From contig RPFO01001997.1 in assembly GCA_009746045.1 (NCBI GenBank), forward strand, positions 62,001 to 126,000: a stretch of DNA of 64,000 nt. Reading direction: 5' to 3'. A program made the translations under genes and the position numbers. A model generated the notes under the pieces. The model saw nothing but the letters and a program-made list of their open reading frames with translations. It did no database searches and was not told where the DNA came from. Below, piece by piece: positions 47,076 through 57,800 of the stretch. Within the stretch, counting starts at the first letter, position 1. Each line of letters begins with the position of its first letter. This DNA is from Mesostigma viride (taxonomy: Eukaryota; Streptophyta; Mesostigmatophyceae; Mesostigmatales; Mesostigmataceae).

Positions 47076-49131
47076 TGGTTGGAGGCACATGGACACACAT
47101 AATGGCAAGAGTAACTGCATGCATAGCAACATTGGACCAGCTGTTCCTAGAAGATCTGCAAACCAGGCTCACCATGCAACAACCAACAGCAAGTCAGCAA
47201 CTGACAACTGACAACTGACTGAACAGTGACAACGTTCACAAGATGTGACGCCGAGTCCATTGGAGACCCTGATGTAATTTCCGGGGGTTCCTAGTCCTGC
47301 CGTGTACCGCTTAAGTTAATTCAGGTTAATTAAGTTAATTCAGGGCCGCACACTTCGTGTGGTGCAGCAAGGGCTCATGGCCAGTATGGTGGTAGCCGCG
47401 GTACGTAGGTGAAGACCTTGATTGCCATGGATATCCGGCGTGGCAGAGGGGCCGCAGGGAGCGAGCTAGGCACCATGGAGGAGGCGATGGAGCCATTGAG
47501 GAAATGTAGGCAGTAGCCCGGTGCCCAGGAGCGGCTGATTCAGTGGAAATATTGATGGACGTGACCACGCACGCACCAGTGCGTGCGGTGGGATGGGTAT
47601 GCACTGCCTGCTAATATCACCCGGACATGTATTTCCTGTTACGGCACAGCCCGCGCAGTCGGCCATGGAGGAGACGGGCCTTGCTACGAATCGAGGGCGT
47701 GGTGATATTGCATGGGAAAAATGATGCCGAGAGTCTCAGGGTGTCTCGCGTGGTGACAGCTGCAGCGTGAGGGCCAAGGAGCTCGAGATGCAGGTCTCGT
47801 CGGTACATGTGGGCCTGGCACTGGTGAGGTCGCCAATAATGTGATGGAGGCCTCTCCATCGTGCCAATCGGACATCAATCAACAGCCAAAGGGGCGGCTG
47901 AATTGTCGGTGGGGCTAGAATTCTGGTAACTGCACAGAATTGACCCACCAAGAAAGCTCGAATCCCGGGCATGGGCAGGCGAGGTAAAAGAGGGGAATAT
48001 TGCGCCAGTGGTTGAGAAAATAAGGCCTGTTTACACTTTACAGTGCTGGGCCTCAGACTAGGAGTCGAGGCGTCGGCTCAGTTGGCAGGGCGACGATAAG
48101 TCTGTCAAAGCTGCGCATGGGTGGCGCAATGAGAGCTCATTAGGAAGGTCTCGCGCAGGAGGTTTCGATGGGCTAAAATTTATCTCAGTCCTCGAAGCGT
48201 AGGCGGGTGAAAATCGTAAATCCGCCATAGCCGCCATTTCAACACACAACTGAGATCCATATGGCTGTGTACCTAATCAATCCTTTAGTGCTACAGAGTG
48301 CAGAGCTGAGTATACGGCTAGCCGTTTATCCTACCGCTTGAACTATGTTGCTTCGAGTAGCTATGCAGCGCGTGGAAAGGTGCTGACACGCAGTGGACAC
48401 GTACCTATAATTGCATGTGTGATGTCGGCACTCCTGCTCCGCGATCGGATGAGGAGCTCGACATTTAAAAAAAAGCCGGGAAGGCGGCCGCTCCAGCCTC
48501 CCAAGTGGTGCATGGTCAGTTCAAACTGAATACCTTACAGTACGTCATCGCGGCCAACCTGACCCAGTCCTTGGCGCAATACCCTCCTTGAAATCTGCCT
48601 AACCCTGTTTTTTGTCTGCCTTTAAATTAATTATGGTTAAGTAATTAATTATAACCATGTTTTAGGTTGTCTGCCCGTGTCCCCGTTGCCGGTTTTTCTT
48701 TTACTGACCACGGAGCACTGAATTCCCAAGTTTAAGATATTGATAGTGGACGTCTCCCCACCAAGACGTCCATATGTCAGTACATGTATATCAAGGAGAC
48801 AACCAGCGCTGGCCAGAAATCGGGATAATCCGGACCATCATTGGTATAGCTCGATCCTGCCGTTATCTTGTTGATCCGCTTTTTCGAGATGCATGTCCAC
48901 CTGAGCTAGTCTAAAATATAGTGGGCTTTAATTAAGTGACGCCTTTTTTTTTTTGTTCTCACATGGCATGCCCCGCGGCGGGCCGAGCGCCCCGCTGGGT
49001 GGCGCCGGCAGCTGGGGCGCCGGCACCCGTGGACCGACTTTCCGGGATAGGCAAGGCATGATGGATATGTCGGTGTTACCCACGTCGCAATGGGCTCATG
49101 ATGACGCCAGGGCGGCAGCCCCCTGCATGGC
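47076..49131. other. intergenic region
   Basis: No convincing gene. A stretch near 48,070 (GGCTCAGTTGGCAGG) resembles a tRNA box A but has no tRNA fold. Short AT-rich and GC-rich patches alternate. Confidence 0.4.
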
Positions 49132-49450
49132 ATGTCTGTCATCTGGATACCTGTATATGGTTCGCAAGGATGATGATAGGCACGGCAGGTAGTCATGAAG
49201 GAGACCACCCCCAAGTCAGTTGGGGCTCCGCGTGTGACCAAGCATGGCATTCACGGTTGATGCTCCGTGCAGACTCCCCAACGGGAGCTCGTAATTAATT
49301 AATTAATTAATTAATTAATTAATTATAATTGATTAATTAATGGCATTCACAGTGATTCGGGCCGTGGTGCCCACAACCCCGTAACTAGGTCTTAGATAGC
49401 TAGCTCCCTCCATCCCATCCCATCCGGCCCATCCCATCCCACTCGACCGT
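49132..49450 (+). mobile_element. LINE-B 3' region fragment
   Basis: Same order of words as 52,970-53,150: GGTTCGCAAGGAT, GAGACCACCCCCAAGTC, GGGGCTCCGCGTG, GATTCGGGCCG, TAGATAGCT and CCATCCCATCCC. It is interrupted by an 85-bp insertion. Confidence 0.75.
49255..49339 (+). mobile_element. 85-bp ultra-truncated LINE-A insertion with 11-bp TSD
   Basis: Flanked by ATGGCATTCAC at 49,244-49,254 and 49,340-49,350. It contains only the LINE-A terminal hairpin (GCTCCG...CCCCAACGGGAGC) and a (TTAA)n tail. Confidence 0.85.
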
Positions 49451-49679
49451 ACGTACTGAGGACAACTAAACCTGGACGCATGGCGATCTAACGCCATGGA
49501 AGGACTAGGGTAGTTGTGTGAGAGGAAAGACGCGAAGACGAAGACGAAGGATTAGTTCCATGCATCCACGAAGTCGACCATTGTTCATAGCAGTGACAGC
49601 TATGAATCAGGTGTCGATCTTTCATGTAGTCGGTATTCTAGCCAACGTAACACTAGTAGGGTTTTCTCTTACCTTTCCA

Positions 49680-51790
49680 CCTCAGTAGAGCGTGCTCTTC
49701 GGGACATTTTCTACTGCCTTCCTGCTGTTGGGGAAGCCGAGGTAGATGAGGACCCTTGCGATCTGCTCAGGGCTATAGAGTTCATGGAGTTAGCCGACCA
49801 GTCCTCCCAGCTGTTCCCCTCAGCTGAGCCCTCAGTCGTAGGCACGCCGGTGGCTGTGCCGTATACCTCTGTGTATCCGCCTTCAGGTACCGCCTCTTCG
49901 GTGGTGTCCGAGGGTAGGCCAGTTCCTTCCACGGTTCCCTGAGTCGTCGCCGGCGTCTGGTGCGAGGTGTGTGTCGGCCGGGCCGCCTCCTACCCCTCGT
50001 GCGGTAGATCAGACGGCGCCTAGTTTGGATGCCACTGTGCCGGCTATGCAGGCGCAGATTCAGTCGCTCGTCGCGGCTTTTGGGGCTTTTGCTGCAGCGC
50101 AGCCTCCTTCGGGTGCTGGGCCGTTCCCCTCTGTGTCTGTGCATGTGGCTGTCCTTACCCCTGTGGTTGCGCCTTCGCGGACGAGGTCGTGCCGACGCGC
50201 GACGTTGTCGCGCCGTCACGTGAGATGGTCGCGACTGCTTGCGACCTGGTTGCGCCTCCGCGCCGACTGTGCAACACCCGTGCGGCTGTGCATGAGTGAG
50301 CCTGCGGCGTCGGCGCCCAACACCATCGGAGCCTTTGCGCGACCCTGCTCCTCCGGCGCGTTGGCTCTTCGGGGACACTTGAGATCTAATGACGCTGTGT
50401 GAAGGCGGCCCGCCTCATGCAGCGTGTTCCGGTCCCTAACTGGAGCCTGGGCGGTATTAAACCAGTCCTAGTAACGTAGGCGGCCGTCCTCACCACTGAG
50501 GAGCCGTCGATGAACATGTGGCCCTCCGGCGCGCCGCCGATCGACAGTGGCCGCTACCTCTGCGGTTCTGCGGCTGCCTCGTTGCCTGCTGCTCCCGCCT
50601 CCGTCGCTGGTTCGGGGCGCCTCCGGTTGTTGTCAGTGGTGGATTCTGCTCCTGCCCCTCGCGTCAGCGATGCGGAGCTGCGTCGCCAGCGGGCTGTCGA
50701 CTCAGTGCAGGAGTTGGCGCGCGGTGATCGTGATATTATCGCGCCCACGTTTGTCCACCTCATGCCTCCTACTCTGGACTCTCTTACCGTGGGGCAGGGC
50801 GCATGTCTGCTTCGGCGTGCCGTGCTTGTGACCTCCCTCGGGTGGCGCCCGAGATTTCGCTGACAACGATGTCAATGCATGGCCTACTCTCAGGTGTGTA
50901 ATGCGCCTAGGGATATAGGAACCTGCCTTTGGACACGGATCGGCCGCCTTTTGACATGGTGATTCTGGCCGACCCTATCTTAGAGGCCGGGCAAGGTGCT
51001 GGTTCGGCGCGTGCTGTACCGCTGGGCCCCGCGGCGCCGCACAACGACCTGTGTCTCACCTATACGGTGGGGGGTGCAGTGGGCGTACCCTCCGCCTCTG
51101 GTGGGTATCATGGCCTCAGATTCCATCTACATGGAGTGCCCTTCTAGCCCGGGTGCGACCTACACCACACGGCTTGAGCCCGCGCTGCAGTGGGACGACC
51201 GTCGTCCGGCACGGCGGCACCTCTTCCGAGCCAGGGCCTGCATGGATGTCCGTGGTCATCACTCATCCCCCTCCTTGTGCGAGCGACTACCGTCTACCTG
51301 GACACAGTTCGGTTCGCGTTGCAGTGTGCACGCCGGTGGCGTGCTCAGCAGGAGATTCGTCATGTTCGCCTCTGGCCGGCCTTAACGTTGAGCTAGCCAC
51401 TGCTCGACCTTTTCTTCCCGACGGCCAAGGCGGTCTCAGGTTGTGTACCACCGCCTGTTCTTCCGGGCTCTGTGTATGCTGGCTGTGGAGCCGCCGGTTC
51501 TCCGCCTGTTCGCCTGTGGCTTCGTCTACACTGGGCCCGCGGCCAGGTCGTTCTCACGCACCACCGGTATACTTATAAGATTGGGCGTTCCTGCATGGGC
51601 ATGTTTCCGGACGCGGGGTGTGCATGGACGGATATGTTCACTCACTGTCAGTTATGGCAACTCAGACCGCAGAGGGCGCAGAGTGCAATGAGAGAACGAC
51701 AAATGGCTCAGTCGTGGACGACGAGACACCTTGGCATTAGGATATGGGTTGGCAACTTGGCATATGTACTGCTGGCCAGCCTGTGAACCA
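49680..51790 (+). pseudogene. decayed gag-like or other retroelement coding region
   Basis: Coding-like plus-strand frames follow each other with frame changes. The first, from 49,688, reads ERALRDIFYCLPAVGEAEVD to a stop at 49,940. The next (49,971-50,402) has a Pro/Ala-rich stretch with AMQAQIQSLVAAFGAFAAAQ, typical in style of a gag coiled segment. Further GC-rich frames run to 51,790. No protease, RT or integrase motif was found, so the class is uncertain. Confidence is only in it being decayed coding sequence. Confidence 0.35.
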
Positions 51791-52426
51791 TGGCTGGCCA
51801 GAATTTACGTAAGTTAACCGGCTAACTTACTACTGATCTGCATGGGACGGACTGCATGACCAATCAGGTACAACCTAATCTGGTCTGACCTAACATGACA
51901 ACTACAGCAGCTAGTCCCGAGTATACCAACTTAGGTACTGGCTCATCACATACTGCATACTGCCACGTGTGCATGCCATAGCTACTCTAGGCCATTACCG
52001 TTCCGGTACGTACCAATTGGGTGCCGGCGACTCTAGTCATCATGGAAGCCCCGCCATGGCAAAAAAGTCGAACGAGCTGTTCATTCAGGCGACTGTTACC
52101 CACGCGGAGAAGTTTTTGTGATCAAAACCCGAAAGCCCTCACGTGATAGGATCTGGTTTCCTCCCTTCAGCCTAGTACTACTAAGGGAGAGACGTTGACT
52201 ACGTCATTAGGCTAGCTTGTCCTTGTGTGGCGAGTTTTGGGGGAATTGGTTTTACTGGCCCGTTGGAGAACAAGGGTTGGGACATAGTACCCTTATGCAG
52301 TCAACCTGTGGTCGCGATGATCATCGACCGCTCGATCGGCTATGTATACTCAGAATGGGTTAATTGTTGCGTGTGTTTTCTTTTCTTGTGCTTCTCCACC
52401 TCTATGACGGTAGAGACTACCGTCCC
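51791..52426. other. unassigned sequence
   Basis: No gene recognised between the decayed frames and the polypurine tract. Confidence 0.35.
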
Positions 52427-52610
52427 CCGGGGAGGGGGAGGAGTGTAACTTGCGGGCCCGACCGGCCTTGGAACGGGCGCAACAATGAAATAATTTGTGT
52501 ATTTTGGCTTGTTGTCATAGTCCGCAGGACTTTGGAACTCATTTCGGGACTAATTTGGGAATTGTCCCTTGGTCAGGACTTTTGTATGGAATTATGATAT
52601 AGTTTTGTGC
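52427..52610 (+). mobile_element. possible polypurine tract and 3' LTR start
   Basis: GGGGAGGGGGAGGAG is followed immediately by TGTAACTTGCGGG, the usual arrangement of a polypurine tract and a TG-starting LTR. The LTR would be cut at about 52,610 by a LINE-B copy. No second LTR was found in the window, so this is only suggestive. Confidence 0.3.
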
Positions 52611-53235
52611 GGACTCGACGGCAACGTCACCAAGATGCTGCGCAATGCCCTTAACATCCCCTTTGGTTTGCACATTAGTAATGAGGATCTGTACGCTGAT
52701 TTGCCCTATGTTTCCCACATTATTAGGCTGCCACAGGCGCCTGGGCCTAGCCGGGCACGTGGCCCGCACAGATCAGGTAGACACATCCGATATACTAGCT
52801 GGCACCAAGCCCGCCCAGCCCAGTGGGCGATATGTCCTCACCTGGCTGGCGTGCCCCAGGCCGCGCGCGGCAGGGCTGCCACCCGTGGACTTTTCGTGAT
52901 AGACTCGGCATGGACATGTGCTACACTAGACGTGACGGGCTAGCTCACACCCGGGCAGCCTCCTGGTTTGTCTGTAATATGGAGGCAGATGGTACGCAAG
53001 GATAGATGGCAAGTAGTGATGAATGAGACCACCCCCAAGTCTGTGCATGGGGGCTCCGCGTGTTGACCGCGTATGGCATTCATAGCGATTCAGGCCGCCG
53101 ATGCCCACACGTACCCTGTAACCAGGACCTAGATAGCTTACACCATCCATTCCATCCCATGTTCCCCTCCCGCTGAGGACTTATGCTCACGTGACGCAGT
53201 CACGTGTCTATTAATTAAATAATTAATTGATTGAT
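52611..53235 (+). mobile_element. 5'-truncated LINE-B copy with tail
   Basis: Begins within ORF2 (VTKMLRNALNIPFGLHISNE from about 52,625), then GHVARTDQVDTS, the 3' UTR, the CACGTGACGCAGTCACGTG palindrome at about 53,190 and a TTAATTAA tail. The flanks ATATAGTTTTGTG (52,597) and GATAGTTTGTGTG (53,236) may be a diverged target-site duplication. Confidence 0.82.
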
Positions 53236-53790
53236 GATAGTTTGTGTGATTCGGACTAGTTATTTTGGGTCTACGTTGAAGTATGAGATCTTCTAGGGGC
53301 CGGTGCAGTCGCGCCGCGCTGCGTACTTTATTATGGCTGGTTGAGATTTGGTGGTCATGCGTGGATGCTGTATAGGGTCGATGTCGGCCCAAGTCGTCAG
53401 GCAGAATCTTGTGTGGACTGTTTCGGGCCCGGCTCTGGAAGGTCGGCGCCATGTCGGCGCCAACCTGCCAACTTGGTGGCAGACCTAGGTGAAATTGGTC
53501 CGAGGACAAGAGTCTCGTCCTCTTGGTTCGATGAATGGAAAGTGCGATGAAGCCTACACACAGTTCATGAACCCGTGGGGCAACTATCCATTTGTAATTG
53601 GTCTTGCTAGCCATTATAAGTGTGTATTAAGTAGCTTGGCATCAAGTCGCGGTGCCAGATATCTCATGAGCCCAGTCGCGTGAAGCCCAATCTGCATTAT
53701 AGGCCACCTTGATTCTTCCTATTACCGGCACAGTTGGTCTTTCGCGACGTAGCTCAGGTTTAGGTGTACACCCGGGCACGTTACACATGG
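53236..53790. other. unassigned sequence between LINE-B fragments
   Basis: No gene recognised. If the flanking words are a target-site duplication, this is the continuation of the sequence into which the 52,611 LINE-B inserted. Confidence 0.35.
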
Positions 53791-54000
53791 CCTCCGTCTT
53801 GGCCGGGGCTGATTTCGAGACCAACAGCCCAGGCATGCAGTCCAACCAAAGTTGGGCATACTCCGGCTTCTCAATGAGCGTGATGTCGTCGGCATAAGTG
53901 AGCTCAGCGAGTAAATTCTGCTTGTTAGTCGGGGCCCCTTCCCCGGGCTCATTCTGAATCTCGAGGCCAGGGGCACGGCCAGCAATGCTAGCAAAGCGGC
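53791..54000 (-). mobile_element. LINE-B reverse transcriptase fragment
   Basis: On the minus strand it matches the YADD region of the 27,016-28,835 copy, including the GATGTCGTCGGCATAA and CTTGTTAGTCGG words and the FGWTA-type residues. Frame-broken. Confidence 0.75.
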
Positions 54001-54009
54001 AAGGTCACA

Positions 54010-54450
54010 CCATGCGAGGACAAAACGCCCGGGCTGTGTGGGCTTGGTGCCGGCTAGTATATCGATTGTGTCTACCTCGTCTGTGCGGGCCAGGTGCCCG
54101 GCTAGGCCCAGGCGCCTGTGACTAAGAATGTGGGAAAATCAGCGGACAAATCCTCATGGCTCTGATGTGCAAATTACCAAATGGGATATCAAGTGCCTCG
54201 CGCAGCATCTTGCATGGTGACATGCGCCGTCCAGTCATTTCTCCAGCTCCTGCATCAGCATCCCTAGAGACTAGATAGCTCCACCATCCACTACCCCATC
54301 CCATCTTCATTTCCCTGAGGACTTACGCTCACGTGACGCAGTTGGGTGTAAATTTTATTAATTAATGAATTAATAATGCCGATCCGGGTCTTAATGTCAT
54401 CTGCGCAGTCAGGTTACCACAGTGACCCTGGTCACCACCCACTAGGGCGT
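54010..54450 (-). mobile_element. LINE-B C-terminal fragment with nested opposite-strand 3' end
   Basis: Minus-strand ORF2 C-terminus (54,030-54,265). The plus-strand LINE-B 3' end from about 54,268 (CTCCACCATCC, CTCACGTGACGCAG, TTAATTAATGAATTAA) is inserted at this point. The minus-strand ORF2 then resumes at about 54,376 (ATGCCGATCCG), with some 130 bases missing relative to 27,700-27,828. Confidence 0.7.
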
Positions 54451-54878
54451 ACCTGGCGTTCATCGGGCTGGGTGATTGTGCAAGCTTGACACAGCGCCAT
54501 GCTTGTTGAGCGCACACTGTTCAGCGTTCATGTACGAGGGCATGCTTACACCACATGCTTACAAATTGTGTTCAGACTGTAGTATCACGATTTGTCAGAT
54601 ATCAAAGGTATATCACAGAGGATAAATTCATATGGCGACCACCTCCTAGGTTACCTCCTAAGTGAGCGATGCACACGTGCAACCAAGAGTGTGGATGAAC
54701 AAACTTGCTGCGTTCCCGCAACCAGCTAATCACGCTGGCCAGATTGAATGATAGAGCAGCAAGGAAATCAAGAGATTGCATGTGCAGTAGAGGCACATAT
54801 TCATGACATTATGATTGGCCCATGCCTCAGTGCACGCCAGGCATGCCATGGATATCAATGAGACAATCAGCTGTACAG
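54451..54878. other. downstream region of the PPR gene
   Basis: No feature recognised between the LINE-B fragment and the PPR stop codon at 54,879-54,881. Confidence 0.4.
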
Positions 54879-57800
54879 TCAATACGCGTAACTATCCAGA
54901 TCAGGGTCCTCATCGCCGGATGCCGGGTGGTAACTCTCCAGCTCGGCTTTAGGCTTGAAGTGCGCCTGCTTGTAACTGGCCGCCCTCTCACTGGAGACGC
55001 GCAGGGCGTCCTGCTTCTTGGAGCCCATCTGGAGCCGCATGTACGCCAGCACCTCATAGTGGCTCGTCAGCATCTCCTCCCTGAGTCAATAAAGACATGG
55101 CAGCATCAAGGTGCATGACCAGCATGCGTCACATCAAAAGACGACGATTAAGCATGGGGTGTAGGGCACGTTTGGGGTGGGCAGCGAGCTCAGCAAACGG
55201 TGTGCTTTGAAAGGCCCAGGCCTCAAGCCACCGACCTAGTACATAAAGCCCAGTTTAAACGTACATCGTATCTGACAGTGATGTATTAACTACCTAGTAC
55301 ATAAAGCCTAGTATAAACGTACATCGTATCTGACAGTGATGTATTAACTACCTAGTACATAAAGCCTAGTTTAAACGTACATCGTATCTGACAGTGATGT
55401 ATTAACTACCTTGTTAAGGATTCATGCGGTCCCGTCAGGGAGCTGCGGAGCATTAACCAGACATGACAACAACATTACGCCAATTATCATCGCGCCGGAA
55501 TATTATAATGCCTTGTTTTCTAACGCACGCACCTCAGGCACGAGTTGGCCAGGAATGCAAGCGTGGCCTTGTTACACATCACGTTGGCGGTCTGCATGTC
55601 GCGGAAGATGCGCATTGCCTGCCGCACCTGTGGCAGGGGCATATGGAACACAGGCAGAAAATTGCTGTCACAAGGATGTGAATATTTAACACGGTGATAC
55701 CTGCATTGCCTGCTGCGCCTGTCGTAGGGGGGGAGTTGCCACATTTATAAGAGACATGCCACACACAGATAACGCTGAGAGCCAATCATGATACGAAGCC
55801 GGCATATGATATGACTAGTAGCGGATCGCTCGCTCTACCTAGAAATATAAACATTCACCCCTTTTGAGGTGGTAGGCCCTCGCAAAGCCCATACTTGCGG
55901 TAGGGGAATGCTGACAGCTGCCACTGTCCTCTGTCCGAGAAAAATCAGCAGGAACAAGCAGATACCACTGCTGTGCATTGCCTGCTGCATCTGTGTGAGG
56001 GCTCCCGGTGCATCAAGTGTGCACAGCAAGGTATACTTTACAACTGCAGAAGCTACAGCTATCACAGGAACCCTTAGTTCTGACATGGGCATAGGCTCAT
56101 GATCTCCAACAGGGGGCTAGTCTCTTACAACACCAACACTACATCAAATTAACACTACAGATAAGTCTCTATCCCAAAACAAATTAAGGCTCGGACAAAA
56201 CCCACACATATGAAAACAAAAGACCACGACGAATCTCAATAGACCATCATCCTATTCGACCAGACATGGGTGTCAAACTACACAATGTTTACAACCCATG
56301 TAAGCCACGTAGTAGTGGCTTATCCACTGCACAGTCGGGCCCCCAACCTAATCGTGACCTGATTGCCCGAGACCGGGTCATAACCCACCACCCTACCATC
56401 GCCCTGATCGCCCAAACCCAACTACTAGTGAGCGTACCTGGTTGCTGCGGCAGCACCCCTCCAACAAAATCTGGTACAACGACGCGTCCAAGACGACACG
56501 AACGGGGCCACCGCTGCTGCCGCCACCACCACCGCCGATGCCAGCATTAGCCCCCCTCCCACTAGGCAACCGCCCTCCCTCCCTCCTGGCTGGCCTGTTC
56601 CCCCCCGCCGGAGCATACCCACTCCCTGGAACATTCCTCCCATCCACCGCCATGCCTATGCCCTCCATCCCCTTGTCCGATGGTCTGTGCGGCGGCTCCC
56701 CCGACGCGCCTCGCCCTCTCGCCCCGACATCCCGTGGATCACTCCCCGCCCCCCCAGCAGCCCCCCCCAGCGGCATCCCCTGGTCACCCTCCATCATCTG
56801 CCCTACCCTGACGGTCACCCCACTAGATCTCTGGCCCAGGTCCATCCCCGAGGTGGGCCCCATTCCGGGCGCCCTCTCGATTGGCATGAGCGGCCGGCGG
56901 GGCACAGCGGGCCGCTCCGGGGAGGCGCTCCGCCCCCTAGCCCTCCCCCTGGGCTGCCCCCCCGACGCGGCCATCGCACGCTGCTGCCACTCGGCGATCA
57001 TCTTGGCCGTGGCGCCGCCACCTGGCGTCTCCTCGGCGCCCGCGCTCTCCCGCTCGAGCTTGTCCATGACGTCCTCGTAGAGGCTGAGCGCGCGGCCCAA
57101 GTTGTCGCGGGCGACAGCGGTGATGAGGAGGGAGAGCGAGGTGGCGTGGGGAAGGGAGGTGCGTCCCTGGCAGATGTCCAGCGCCGTTTCCCAGTCGCCC
57201 GTCCTGGTTTGGGGCATCGTGAGTGTTGACATGGGTTTAAAAAAAGTGAAGGCCCCGCGTGGCATGCCAACGGGGTACATGGGTATATATATTACAAGCT
57301 GCAATGCATAGTAAATGTAGTGGCCCAGCGGGCCACACTCATGGAGCAACTAAACAGCAGGCCACGCAAAGTGCCTTTTCTTCATGGCCACTATTCACAA
57401 GTGGCGACTGCCACATCACTAGCATGTGATGGCGCATTTTCAGCAATGTCGTACATTCCGTACCAGAGCCGAGTATCAGTGGTGCCCAGTGAACAGCCAT
57501 ACGCAATACGCAGCCATACGGGGCCCTTGTGTATGGTGTATAATACGCCATACGGGGTATAATACGCAAACCATACGGGGACTCTTGAAAATGCTGTTTT
57601 TTGCATGGTTCAGGGGGTTCTTCAACATTCTGACCAATCAGGCATGTTTTTTGTGTGTTCTTGCAACACCACTTGCCTTTATTTAACACATCATCACATA
57701 ATATTGCCGTTGCCGTCGCTGCATGCCTACAAATACAAGCATTGTACATCTGTTGTTATTAATAATGTCTGTAAATAGCACACGGTCAGTCGGCCAACTT

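Noticed and set aside
48060..48180. tRNA or tRNA-derived SINE (GGCTCAGTTGGCAGG box A; GGTTTCGATGGG box B-like)
   Set aside because: Boxes are too far apart and no cloverleaf stems could be formed by eye.
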